Assembly: GCA_020465985.1 (NCBI GenBank)
Contig: JAANYP010004329.1
Span: forward strand, 432,346-496,345
Source: Centrapalus pauciflorus
Taxonomy: Eukaryota > Streptophyta > Magnoliopsida > Asterales > Asteraceae
Length of the DNA stretch: 64,000 nucleotides
Reading direction: 5' to 3'
Shown here: positions 1 through 10,555 of the stretch, one piece after another
Layout: each line of letters opens with the position of its first letter
Position numbering within the stretch: the stretch's first letter is position 1
Translations under genes and position numbers: made by a program
The notes under the pieces: model-generated
Databases searched by the model: none
What the model saw: the letters and a program-made list of their open reading frames with translations, nothing else
Told to the model about the DNA's origin: nothing

Positions 1-870
1 ATCCTAATGGGTGTATGAGTGTATGTCAAACTGTAATCCCGTAATTGTTGTTGTATCCAGAAAACCTGTGAACAGCAACTACCGGCAGCTAAGTATTCAG
101 CCTCGCAGGTTGACACGGCTACCGAAGTCTGTTTCTTGCATTGCCAGGATACGAGTCTCCCTCCAAGGAACTGACAACCTCCAGTTGTTGATTTCCGGTT
201 CAAGCTGCAACCTCCATAATCAGAATCTGTGTATGCTTCCAATTCCAGATCTCCATCAGCATGATACCAAAGTCGCAGCTTCGGTTTCGACTTGAGGTAT
301 CTCAGAATCCGCTTCACAGCTTTCATATGCATTTCTTTCGGATTGGCTTGAAACCTAGCACAAATACACACAGCAAACATTATGTTAGGTCTAGAAGCAG
401 TTAAATACATGAGTGATCCAATCATGGCCCAATATAGAGTCGGATCCACATCAGTATCACTTTCTGTACTCGGTCCGAGATTGTGATTTACTTGAATCGG
501 AGTACTGAAGTGAGCAGTCAGCTTTGTTCCTTACATCCCGAAGCGCTCCAGAATATTGTAGACATACTTCGTCTGATGGATAAACATGCCCTCCTTTCTC
601 TGTTCAACTTGCAAACCTAGAAAGAAGTTAGCTCTCCCATTGCACTCATCTCAAACTTTGACTTCATAACCTTCTCAAAATCTTTGCACATTTGTTCGTT
701 TGACGACCCGAAAATGATGTCATCAACGTACACTTGTACCAAGATGAAATCTTCTCCCTTTCTCTTCACGAATAATGTACTATCAATTCTCCCTCTTTCA
801 AACCCTTTGTCTAAAAGATGAGTTGACAGTGTCTCATACCATGCCCTTGGTGCCTGATGCAATCCATACA
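1..870 (-). pseudogene. Copia-1 RT C-terminal half and RNase H (broken)
   Basis: The minus strand from 870 downward encodes the second half of a copia reverse transcriptase. It has GLHQAPRAWYE, then the catalytic YVDD at about 720-732, then FEMSAMGEL. The frame shifts near 617; FLGLQVEQ, a YLTASRPNIMFAVC-like segment and the RNase H part follow in other frames down to position 1. Stops and frame changes rule out a working enzyme. It joins in sense to the RT N-terminal half that ends at 9307 on the far side of Gypsy-1: the ALYGLHQAP motif is cut by the insertion exactly after ALY. RT copies element RNA into cDNA and RNase H removes the RNA strand, both in the virus-like particle. Confidence 0.92.
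866..870. repeat. Target-site duplication of Gypsy-1, left copy
   Basis: ATACA lies immediately outside the left LTR and is repeated at 9302-9306 outside the right LTR. Five base pairs is the usual gypsy duplication length. The perfect match proves the 871-9301 boundaries. Confidence 0.95.
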
Positions 871-1189
871 TGTGACACCCTTCCCACATTAACCACCATT
901 ACAACACACCCAGGATTAATCACCAACACATAATTTCATAATGATCTGATAGCTTAAATTACAGTGCGGAAGCATAAAATACAAAATAAAATAATACAAA
1001 TTTGTGTCCAACACCCTACGGTGCTACATAGGTTACACGTCTAAGTCTACAAGCTCAAAAGTATTACATCATCCTCAAATTTATTACAACAATAATTCCA
1101 TAAACCAAATACCAAGTTAGACAGTAGAAATCTTCAAATACATCAACAGACGTCCTAGCTAGATGGTCCCGCCGCAGATTTCCCTTTTC

Positions 1190-1236
1190 CTGTAAAAAGT
1201 CAACAACTGTGGGGTAAGCGAATTGCGTAGTGAATA
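1190..1236 (-). promoter_or_regulatory. Splice-acceptor-like block in Gypsy-1 LTR
   Basis: Read on the minus strand, a CACTACGCAATTCGCTTACC segment is followed by GACTTTTTACAG and GAAAAGG. The same arrangement occurs at 7076-7124 in the partner LTR and in three other gypsy families of the window. It looks like a branch point, pyrimidine tract and AG. Splicing itself is inference. Confidence 0.4.
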
Positions 1237-2117
1237 CCGTATGATTTTACACATTCTACAAATCTTTATGATGCCACCCAGAGTATCCGCGGTAACACAT
1301 ACCGTATACTCCACACGTACCCAAGGTACGCAAACCTGAGCCCGCAGCCCCTTCGAGTTGACACTCGGCATTAAGAAACCCACCATACTGAGGCAAACTT
1401 ACCATCGGGGATGTCATACTGTCTATCCTGACCATAGAGGTGTCAAACTCTTGGCTCATATAGCACAGTAACATCAGAGTACAGATGCGACCACGCAGGT
1501 CCATCAACAGGATGCACAACAAAAGAAAGGACATGCAACAAGTATGAATGTGCATCAATATGTATACGCAAGTTAGTAGAGTGCCAAACGAAAATGAAAC
1601 AACATGCCTCAGCAGGCATAGCAAACATAAAGCAGATGCAGACATGCTAAAATCAAAGGTACTCACAGTGGGTGCACAAATAAACTTCAATTTGTCCTAT
1701 TTCACCTCGGGATTTCAACCGGATCACAAAGTACCCCACTGTGGGTTATACAACACCACAAGGGACCTGTTTACATTCCATAAGTAAAACATATCATAAA
1801 CATGTTTCTCAACAAATGTACATCAAATTGTACAATTACAAGTGTTACAACATTCGGTACCTTCATCTGAATCTCATATTTAAACCTTCTTACTTGATGG
1901 TTCTATTATTCCCTTCAATAACTTATTTATTAACAAGTCCCATCAAATTTCTCAAATTATTGTGTAAATCCATCGAAATTGGGATCCGAAATTTATACTT
2001 TAAATCTCCTATTTCTGAGATTACCGACATGTCCAGAATTAATCATTTTATACAACTGATTTTAAAGAATAACCAACTGGTTCCATTTTATTTTCACCGA
2101 TCAAACCCCAACTGAGA

Positions 2118-2119
<2 letters not shown>

Positions 2120-2207
<88 letters not shown>
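2120..2207. repeat. (AT)n microsatellite, about 88 bp
   Basis: Uninterrupted TA dinucleotides sit at the same LTR position as the tract at 8006-8099, so the tract was present in the parental LTR and has since changed length. Confidence 0.97.
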
Positions 2208-2212
<5 letters not shown>

Positions 2213-2220
2213 TCTGTTTT

Positions 2221-2805
2221 GAAATGAAAGGAATACCGAAACTTTTAGAGGTTTCGATGCCCACTTTGCATAGTCTCAATTCAGTGAGTTTCAGTATATA
2301 TATTAAAAGTTTCAGTAGTGGGTCAAAGTTTCGGTAAATCGAAATTAGTTTCGGTTGATTACCGAAACCACTATTGTTTCGGTATTAATGAAATGTCTCA
2401 GTACATGTGTGTTACAATATAAAGGTTTTGGTACTTATATTCCTATTGCCTCTGGAAGTAGAGGGGAGGTAAGGGGAAGTTAGCATGTACCGAAACCTTA
2501 AGGTTTCGGTACCTCCAAATTGTCTCGGTAAGGAGGGGGTTTCGGTACATTGTAAAGGTTTCAGTATATGCTAGTGGCTTTCAGTATAAAGATTTCAGTA
2601 CAATGTATATGGTTTCGGTACCTCAGAGTTTCGGTATTATGTACCGAAACCTCAAAGGTTTCGGTACCTCCAAGTGGTCTCGGTACCTATTCATAGTTTC
2701 AGTATTGTGTGTGGGTTTCAGTACTTATGAAGGTTTCAGTAGATTAATACCGAAACCATCAAGGTTTCGGTACCCCATATGTAGTTTCGGTATATATAAG
2801 AACAC
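2221..2805. repeat. TTTCGGTA/TACCGAAA repeat array in LTR
   Basis: Dozens of copies of GGTTTCGGTA, a TTTCAGTA variant and the complement TACCGAAACC are spaced irregularly. Several face each other and form hairpins, for example at about 2488-2513, 2641-2667 and 2742-2773. The partner LTR has the same kind of array at 8112-8505, but shorter and in a different order. Confidence 0.9.
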
Positions 2806-3572
2806 ACAGAACACTTGATTTTTAATTCTTAAAATTGCATTTGTATCTTGAATCAAGTCTTGAAATTTTGTGTATAACTCTCACAACACATAATTTACAC
2901 AATCCCACAAGAATATTTGACATGCATTAACATTTTGAACCCAAAATCTCATATACGGTTTTCACCCAAAACCAAACCATAAACCCTTAAATTCGAAATT
3001 ATGAGGGATATTTACCTTAAATCGATGCTTGTAGATGTTGTAGTTCCTTTCTAGCACTTTAAATCCAAATTTTCAGCTTCTAATTCCGTAATTTTTGATG
3101 ATCTTGATGTGTTGAGTATAAGAACCGTGGTTTTCTTTCTTTTAGTGAGATGGTAGAGAGATAGATGAATGTGTTAAAATGAAAGTCTTAAGTCTTTCTT
3201 ATATCCCATTTCCAACTTTTGGAAATTTAACCCCTCAACTTATCTAATTCTCTTAAATAAAGATTTAATCTTTGTTTTATCTTCACAAATAATTTAAAAT
3301 CATCATACTTAATAATAATAATAATTCGAAACTCTAAAATTTCTTAATTCCTTAAAATAGCAATCAACTTCTTAAATTCCATTAAATAAAGATTCAATCT
3401 TTATTTTATCCTCACAAACACTTATTAATAATTAAATTAACTTAATAAATTGAAATCATCAATTTCTGAAAAACAACCAACTTTTATAATTATTCCAAAT
3501 GCAATCCAACTTAAGTTAAAAATTTAGACTAATAAACCACAAATGCAGTAATTAAATTTCTAGGATGTTACA

Positions 3573-3590
3573 GCATGGGCTCCACCACGC
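3573..3590 (-). other. Polypurine tract region of Gypsy-1
   Basis: On the minus strand GTGGTGGAGC lies just before the 3' LTR. It would prime plus-strand DNA synthesis. It is preceded by GAGGACGAAGTTTGAGC, also found before the Gypsy-2 3' LTR at about 62137-62150, so the two elements are related. Confidence 0.75.
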
Positions 3591-4946
3591 TCAAACTTCG
3601 TCCTCGAAGTTGCTTGTATTCAAACATATTCGTTTACTTATTCAACATATCGGCTTTTATCTCCAAGTATGGTTTACCCCTTTGTGATGCTTCCAACGTG
3701 TCAACACTTATTTTAATCTCTTTGATCTTTAACTTTCAGATGTTAGTATTCAAAACACATACATGCTTCTCAACATATACTAACCTTTCTTGAATTCTAA
3801 TTTGGTATAATCAGCCAATCTTCATTACCAGTTGTGAAGATTTTATACAAATTTCCACATAAAACACCATGTGTTAATTCAATACTTCCTTAGGAAAAAT
3901 TCCAAATGACACAACTGATTCCCAACTCTTCTATTATTCTAAATAAGCCAATACATCTCAGTGTCAACTTGTCTCTTTTTACAGAACAAGTTTCAACCCT
4001 CATTGGTGATACTTTCAAGTACACTCGATTTATAATTGATCAGTTTATAACTATTACCATAGTAACACTTTTGTGATAGTACAGACATAACAATCAGAGT
4101 TCCTTCGATTTCTTTCCAACATGTAGGACTTCTACATTTCTTCGCGTGCAAAACTTTATACATGGTCTTCTTTATTTTATCATGATAACTAGTGTTATAT
4201 GATAATTCCATCAAAGCAATTGGCCTTTTCAGTTGGTATATAAATCCAAATTACATGATCTCATGATATACTACAATGTGTATTATAGTCCAATATGGAA
4301 ATAGTCCATTCATTCTGATCTTCTATCGGTTGCCGGTAAGTTTACTCGTAACCATGTTTATGCCGCATCTCACTTACATTTCGGCACGATACAAATAACA
4401 AGCTGTTGGAGAAATTTCAGGGATCAATTCAACAATAAGACTACTTTTTCAATCATTAAAGTACAATCATGATACACATGATCTACTTTAACTAATGTGT
4501 TACTAAATAATTTCAACATCAATCATAACCTTTTTAAGCCTAAAATAATCAACACAATATACCTTACCATTCCATTTTTAATACAAGTTGATGCTATTTT
4601 GCTTTATGATAACCATTACAAGTTGTTATCAATCCCTCAAACATATCATCTATGATACTAATACAATTACTTCCCATTCTTTAACCTATTATAGTCAAGC
4701 TTAATCTTTAGTACAACTTCCAAACTCGTTCACAAATTCCAGGATATTTAAAGCATCTTTTCCAATTCAAAGCTTCAAAATCCATTTTGGTTATTCATTT
4801 AATGCCTACTCATATACTCGAGTATTCTCATTCACTATCATCATCTTGCCTATTTTAGTAACAACATTTCATAATACTTAAGTTCGTGTTATCTTCAAAA
4901 TCATAAAACTTCGATGAAATTACACGTAGAATCTTAAAGTACTCTT
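3591..4946 (-). pseudogene. Gypsy-1 decayed pol remnant (integrase scraps)
   Basis: About 1.36 kb of AT-rich sequence. The one clear remnant is at 3993-4214 on the minus strand, where MELSYNTSYH and KKCRSPTCW match the end of a gypsy integrase core. A weaker possible integrase trace lies near 4330-4400. I see no RT, RNase H or chromodomain, so a large internal deletion has joined the protease start to the end of integrase. The rest, including 3591-3990, shows nothing I can identify. Confidence 0.65.
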
Positions 4947-6533
4947 CTAAAAATTACCCCATTTCTTCTCAATTTTAACAAACATCAATCCTTCTTGGCA
5001 TTTGTCATTCTTATTTATAATGTCGACATCTTCTACATCTATCACATTACATTCACTGAACGCTATCGAAGTAAGACCTAAATTAAAGACTACATCTTCA
5101 TTTTCCAAGGTGTAGTTACAATATACGTGATCTAATTTGACTAGAGTGTTGCTAGCAGTTTCTATGTCAAATATAGCAAGTAACTTAAACAGTGTCATGA
5201 CTAGTCGTTGTACAAAACAGTAGACACCAAAAGATCTATCGACATCAGAATTAAACACCACTATTGCAAGCAAAGAGTTAACTATAAACGTACCCGTAAT
5301 CACCTCCGGGTTTTCCCTAGATTCCTCCGCGATAATCTGGAATGCACTAGCCTGTCCCCTTTGTGGCTGGTTCCGGCGGTTGACTGAACCACCACTTGAT
5401 CCTCCAATTGATCGAGTCGAAGATGGAGCAGCAGCTGCTGGAGAGTTCTTCTGACAATTTCTACTATAGTGCCCCCACACACCACATTTATAGCAGGCAT
5501 CCGATTTCCGTGGGCACTCATTCTGGTAGTGGCCCAATTCTCGACAGCAGAAACATTCACGCCCCTTAGTACATTTGCCGAAATGTTCCAAATGGCATTT
5601 ATTGCAGTACTGCGGCTCGGTGTTGATGGAGCATGCACGAGCATGACCAGGAGAACTAGACTGCCGATGATAAGACTGTTGTGGCGAGTACTGCGATGAT
5701 CGTGCAGAACCAGAGTAGCCTCCTTCACGTTGACGTTTCGGCGGTGAAGGTTGAGTTGGGTTAGTTGAAGCAGCAGCAGCAGACCCCATCACATATCCTG
5801 ACATAATCAGGATCTGTTCTACATTTCTGGCAGCTTCCAGCAGACTAGCAAACGTGGGGTAACGTACGTTGCTGATCACTCTTCGGATTTCCAAATCAAG
5901 ACCAACCTCAAATCGGGTAACTTTTCTCTCTTCTGTATCAACCTGATGAGGTGCGAATAAACTTAACCTCGTGAACTCTACCGCATGTTGGGACACAGAC
6001 TTAGTCCCCTGAATTAGTGTCATGAACTTAGCTTCTAGTCTTCGGCGTTCATCGGCCGGGCAGTATTGTTGAGTGAAAATTTCAGTAAACTCAGCCCATG
6101 TCATTCTAGAAACCTTCTCCATTGTTAAGGCATTCACCATTGAATTCCACCACATTACTGCGTCTTTGGTGAACATAGCAGTAGCGAACCGGACCATATC
6201 CTTCTCAGCACAATCACTGATTCGTAATGTCCGTTCTGTGGCTGTTATCCATTCCAAAGCAGCAACAGCATCACCCAGTCCCTTAAACTCGACTGCTCCA
6301 TTCCCCTTAAAATCCTTAAACCGACAACTTCTGGGCTTATTAGATGACCCAGTATTGTCATCTTGTTCGTCATTGTTTCTCTCTCTTTCCTTATTCTTCC
6401 TCTTATCTTCTCTTCGTTTAGCTTCGGCCTCATCTCGAGCCCGAAACTGGTCTTGAATCATTCGATTCTGCTCAGCCATCATGGCTAGCATCATTTCTCT
6501 CGTCTCTTCTGGTGTCATTCCTCCTCCAGACAT
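4947..6533 (-). CDS. gag: Gypsy-1 gag with inactive protease stub (528 codons)
   Basis: An intact minus-strand frame. Residues about 1-60 are acidic/basic and Lys-Arg rich. Residues about 90-240 form a retrotransposon gag core with WWN and a QYCPADERRRLEAKF segment. A Ser/Pro/Gln linker follows. Residues about 309-360 carry three cysteine clusters, including two CX2CX4HX4C knuckles (CFCCRELGHYQNEC, CYKCGVWGHYSRNC). Gag forms the particle and the knuckles bind element RNA. The C-terminus starts a pepsin-like protease, but the expected Asp-Ser-Gly is Asn-Ser-Asp, and the frame soon ends in unrelated residues, so protease is dead. The start Met follows a PBS-proximal leader of about 200 bp (6534-6733) in which I see nothing else. 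An open gag in a pol-less element suggests recent loss of pol or a gag-only lifestyle. Confidence 0.85.
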   Translation of the reverse strand: MSGGGMTPEETREMMLAMMAEQNRMIQDQFRARDEAEAKRREDKRKNKERERNNDEQDDNTGSSNKPRSCRFKDFKGNGAVEFKGLGDAVAALEWITATERTLRISDCAEKDMVRFATAMFTKDAVMWWNSMVNALTMEKVSRMTWAEFTEIFTQQYCPADERRRLEAKFMTLIQGTKSVSQHAVEFTRLSLFAPHQVDTEERKVTRFEVGLDLEIRRVISNVRYPTFASLLEAARNVEQILIMSGYVMGSAAAASTNPTQPSPPKRQREGGYSGSARSSQYSPQQSYHRQSSSPGHARACSINTEPQYCNKCHLEHFGKCTKGRECFCCRELGHYQNECPRKSDACYKCGVWGHYSRNCQKNSPAAAAPSSTRSIGGSSGGSVNRRNQPQRGQASAFQIIAEESRENPEVITGTFIVNSLLAIVVFNSDVDRSFGVYCFVQRLVMTLFKLLAIFDIETASNTLVKLDHVYCNYTLENEDVVFNLGLTSIAFSECNVIDVEDVDIINKNDKCQEGLMFVKIEKKWGNF

Positions 6534-6733
6534 GTTCTGAAATACAAAATATATAACTTGTTTAGTAACATGTCATTTATTTAAAGACACCACCTAACTG
6601 TCCCGTATGATAGTCAATCTCTTATGAATACTAGATCATAGCCTATCTTAGTTCAGATCGTTTCCTAAATTCACTACATATCATCACCTAATGTTTGAGA
6701 TCAAGACCTCACGGACACTTGAATCTCAAACTA

Positions 6734-6747
6734 CTGCTCTGATACCA
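6734..6747 (-). other. Primer-binding site of Gypsy-1
   Basis: On the minus strand TGGTATCAGAGCAG begins five bases after the 5' LTR end. It is complementary to the initiator-Met tRNA 3' end, the usual primer in plant LTR elements. Confidence 0.92.
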
Positions 6748-8003
6748 TTCGCTGTGACACCCTTGCCACATTAACCACCATTACAACACACCCAGGATTA
6801 ATCACCAACACATAATTTCATAATGATCTGATAGCTTAAATTACAGTGCGGAAGCATAAAATACAAAATAAAATAATACAAATTTGTGTCCAACACCCTA
6901 CGGTGCTACATAGGTTACACGTCTAAGTCTACAAGCTCAAAAGTATTACATCATCCTCAAATTTATTACAACAATAATTCCATATACCAAATACCAAGTT
7001 AGACAGTAGAAATCTTCAAATACATCAACAGACGTCCTAGCTAGTTAGATGGTCCCGCCGCAGATTTCCCTTTTCCTGTAAAAAGTCAACAACTGAGGGG
7101 TAAGCGAATTGCTTAGTGAATACCATATGATTTTACACATTCTACAAATCTTTATGATGCCACCCAGAGTATCCGCGGTAACACATACCGTATACTCCAC
7201 ACGTACCCAAGGTACGCAAACCTGAGCCCGCAGCCCCTTCGAGTTGACACTCGGCATTAAGAAACCCACCATACTGAGGCAAACTTACCATCGGGGATGT
7301 CATACTGTCTATCCTGACCATAGAGGTGTCAAACTCTTGGCTCATATAGCACAGTAACATCAGAGTACAGATGCGACCACGCAGGTCCATCAACAGAATG
7401 CACAACAAAAGAAAGGACATGCAACAAGTATGAATGTGCATCAATATATATACGCAAGTTAGTAGAGTGCCAAACGAAAATGAAACAACATGCCTCAGTA
7501 GGCATAGCAAACATAAAGCAAATGCAGACATGCTAAAATCAAAGGTACTCACAGTGGGTGCACAAATAAACTTCAATTTGTCCTATTTCACCTCGGGATT
7601 TCAACCGGATCACAAAGTACCCCACTGTGGGTTATACAACACCACAAGGGACCTGTTTACATTCCATAAGTAAAACATATCATAAACATGTTTCTCAACA
7701 AATGTACATCAAATTGTACAATTACAAGTGTTACAACATTCGGTACCTTCATCTGAATCTCATAATTAAACCTTCTTACTTGATGGTTCTATTATTCCCT
7801 TCAATAACTTATTTATTAACAAGTCCCATCAAATTTCTCAAATTATTGTGTAAATCCATCGAAATTGTGATCCGAAATTTATACTTTAAATCTCCTATTT
7901 CTGAGATTACCGACATGTCCAGAATTAATCATTTTATACAACTGATTTTAAAGAATAACCAACTGGTTCCATTTTTTTTTCACCCATCAAACCCCAACTG
8001 AGA

Positions 8004-8005
<2 letters not shown>

Positions 8006-8077
<72 letters not shown>

Positions 8078-8099
8078 CTTTATATATATATATATATAT
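8006..8099. repeat. (AT)n microsatellite, interrupted
   Basis: TA dinucleotides run from 8006 to 8075, broken by TCCTT, then continue to 8099. It is the counterpart of 2120-2207. Confidence 0.95.
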
Positions 8100-8111
8100 T
8101 GTTTCTGTTTT

Positions 8112-8505
8112 GAAATGAAAGGAATACCGAAACCCTTTAAGTTTCGATACTCACTTCGCTTGGTTTGGTACATATGGTCTCTATATCAAGGTTTCAGTAC
8201 ACACACACATATATATAGTTTCGGTACCCCTGTGAGTTTTGGTATAGTACCGAAACCAATATGGTTTCGGTATACATGCAATGTCCTGGTACATGGTTTC
8301 AGTACCATGTATAAGTTTTAGTAGGGAGAGGGTTTCGGTAATATCAATACCGAAAATTATGTTTCGGTATATACACATAAGGCTTTAGTACATAGAAGTT
8401 TCAGTAAATTGTGTGGGTTTCGGTATTCATGATGGTTTCGGTAGGGGTTATACCGAAACCTTAAAGGTTTCGGTACCCATTTGTTGTTTCGGTACCTTAT
8501 GAAAA
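8112..8505. repeat. TTTCGGTA/TACCGAAA array, second LTR
   Basis: Shorter counterpart of 2221-2805. Facing copies at about 8248-8272 and 8450-8476 make hairpins with TACCGAAACC arms. Confidence 0.9.
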
Positions 8506-9301
8506 ACACACAGAACACTTGATTTTTAATTCTTAAAATTACATTTGTATCTTGAATCAAGTCTTGAAATTTTGTATATAACTCTTTCAACACTTAATTT
8601 ACACAAACCCACAAGAATATTTGACATGCATCAAAATTTTGAACCCAAAATCTCAAATTCGGTTTTTCTCCCACAACTGAACCATAAACCCTTAAATTCG
8701 AAATTATGAGAGATATTTACCTTAAATCGATGCTTGTAGATGTTGTAGTTCCTTTCTAGCACTTTAAATCAAAATTTCCAGCTTCTAATTTCCACAAATT
8801 TTGATGATCTTGACTTGTTGAAATGTAGAACCGTGGGTTCTTTTGAGAAAAGAAAGAGAGCAGAGAGAAAGTAGAGAGATAATGTTTTAATCCAAATGAA
8901 GAAGACTTTGGTCTTTTATTTTTCTTAGTTTCAACTTTTAACACCATTAACCCTTCTACTTGTTTAACTTTCCTCTAAATAAAGATTTTCATCTATAATT
9001 GATTATCTTGATTTATCATCACTAACATTAAAATTATCATACATAATACTAATTCGAAACTCTAAATTTCTTAATTCCTTAAAATAACAACCAACTTCTT
9101 AAACTTCATTAAATAAAGATTCAATCTTTATTCTATCCTTTCAATCACTTAATAATAATTATATTAACTTCATAAATTGAAATCATCAGTTTCTAAATTA
9201 AACTACCAACTTTTATAATTATTCCAAATGTAATCCAACTTAAATTAAAAATTTAAACTAATAAACCACAAATACAATAATTTAATTTCTAGGATGTTAC
9301 A

Positions 9302-9306
9302 ATACA
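9302..9306. repeat. Target-site duplication of Gypsy-1, right copy
   Basis: ATACA, identical to 866-870. On the minus strand it is the TGTAT of the RT Leu-Tyr-Gly codons that the insertion split. Confidence 0.95.
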
Positions 9307-10555
9307 GAGCCTTATCGAGACAATACAATCTGTCTGGGTACTTTGGATCTGTAAACCCGGGAGGTTGTTCGACATACACCAGTTCCTTCACCTTGCCGTA
9401 CAAGAATGCACTTTTTTACATCCAACTGATAGACCTTAAATCCTTTGAAGACGCAAAGGCCAGAAACAGACGAATTGCCTCGAGCCTTGCCACTGGTGCA
9501 AACACCTCGTTGTAATCGATTCCCTCTTCTTGGTTGAATCCTTTTACTACAAGTCTTGCCTTGTTGCAAGTAACAATACCCCGATCGTCTCTCTTGCACT
9601 TAAAAATCCATTTGGTTCCTATAGAAACTTCTCCTCGCGGTAGCAGCACTAACTCCCACACTTCTACCTTTCAGAATTGTGACAGTTCTTTTTGCATCGC
9701 TGCAACCTAAGAATTGTCTTTCAGTGCCATTTGCACATTTTTCGGCTCTACTTGTGAGATAGAACACGAATGAAGACAAGTGTAAAAAGCCTTAGAGTCA
9801 TTAATCATCGACAACAGCACTGTGTTGTTATTCAAACTACTCCCACTTCTCAAACCAGAATGCGGATTTCCTATGATGATCTCAACCGCATGATCCTTGT
9901 TTATCCTTGATGTTTCAATCTCATCGACCCTAAGATTATCTCCTAAGTTTGATCCTACTTCACCTAACAGGGGAACGACCTCTGACGGTACATTTTCTTC
10001 CTCATGATCACTGTCTTCGAAAGTAGAAGTAGTTTTCTGATTCTCGTTTGTAGGTATTTTTGAACCATATTCTGCTGGAGACCCATCTTCTGTCGTTGTA
10101 GGCTCAGAAGTTGATGGAATGCTCGTCTTTGGAAAATTTTGACCGTCGTCATTCAGATTTAACGACGATAAGTCATTTTCAATTGTACCTGGATTTCCAT
10201 CCAAAGGAATGTTAAATGATTCAAACAATGAGTCATAATCAAATATCCATTCCGGACTAGTTTGGGGTTCATGTGTATAACTTGTAACATCAATGTTAAA
10301 CACAATTTCTACCGTACCGTTCATTTTGTTAAAAACTCTTTTGTTTGGTGAGTTAGGCACATAACCTAGGAAATAACCTTCGTCAGCCTTTTCACCAAAC
10401 TTAGGTTGATGTTTTGTTTTCATTAACGTACACGGTACCCCAAACGGTTCGAAGCCAGTTAAATTTGGTGGTATTTTATTCAGAACTTCATAACAGGTTT
10501 TATTCAGTGATTTGACAGTAAGAACCCGATTTAAAACGTGACATGCGGTATTCAA
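9307..10555 (-). pseudogene. Copia-1 integrase tail, linker and RT N-terminal half
   Basis: On the minus strand, 10555-9707 is open and starts in the post-catalytic integrase segment (NTACHVLNRV), then KFGEKADEGYFLGY, an acidic Ser/Thr-rich linker, and the ALKD motif that precedes RT. RT itself follows: IGTKWIFKCKRDDRGIV, then KARLV, EEGIDYNEVFAPVARLEAIRLFLAFA at 9661-9416. After this the frame shifts and continues VYQLDVK in the next frame to 9307, where Gypsy-1 begins. At least two frame changes and a stop break it. In life this part would join the RT half at 1-870. Confidence 0.9.

Larger units (their letters stand above)
871..3572 (-). repeat. 3' LTR of Gypsy-1
   Basis: On the plus strand it runs from TGTGACACCC to GATGTTACA, so in the element's sense it is TGTAACATCC...GGGTGTCACA. 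It pairs with 6753-9301. It holds an (AT)n tract at 2120-2207, a TTTCGGTA-type repeat array at 2221-2805 and a splice-acceptor-like block near 1190. It is about 150 bp longer than its partner, mostly because of the array. A 144-codon open frame at 1256-1690 (minus) recurs in the other LTR; I do not think it is a gene. Confidence 0.95.
871..9301 (-). mobile_element. Gypsy-1: nested Ty3/gypsy element, complete by LTRs but lacking most of pol
   Basis: Two direct LTRs (871-3572 and 6753-9301) enclose 3.2 kb. On the minus strand the order is 5' LTR, PBS, gag, a dead protease start, decayed integrase scraps, PPT and 3' LTR. No RT or RNase H is visible, so any movement would depend on other elements. 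LTRs make up about 5.25 of 8.43 kb. Over the first 1.25 kb I count about a dozen LTR differences, roughly 1 percent, so the insertion is fairly recent. The gag resembles the chromovirus gags of Gypsy-2 and Gypsy-4. Confidence 0.93.
6753..9301 (-). repeat. 5' LTR of Gypsy-1
   Basis: Partner of 871-3572, with the same terminal sequences. It contains the promoter, leader and polyadenylation regions of the element in its own sense. The (AT)n tract (8006-8099), the TTTCGGTA array (8112-8505) and the splice-acceptor-like block (7076-7124) keep the same order as in the other LTR. The last 750 bp are more diverged than the first 1.25 kb. Confidence 0.95.

Noticed and set aside
1256..1690. 144-codon frame on the minus strand, repeated at 7142-7576
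   Set aside because: It lies in both LTRs of one young element, so its conservation follows from LTR identity. Cys/Leu-rich content fits no family I know.
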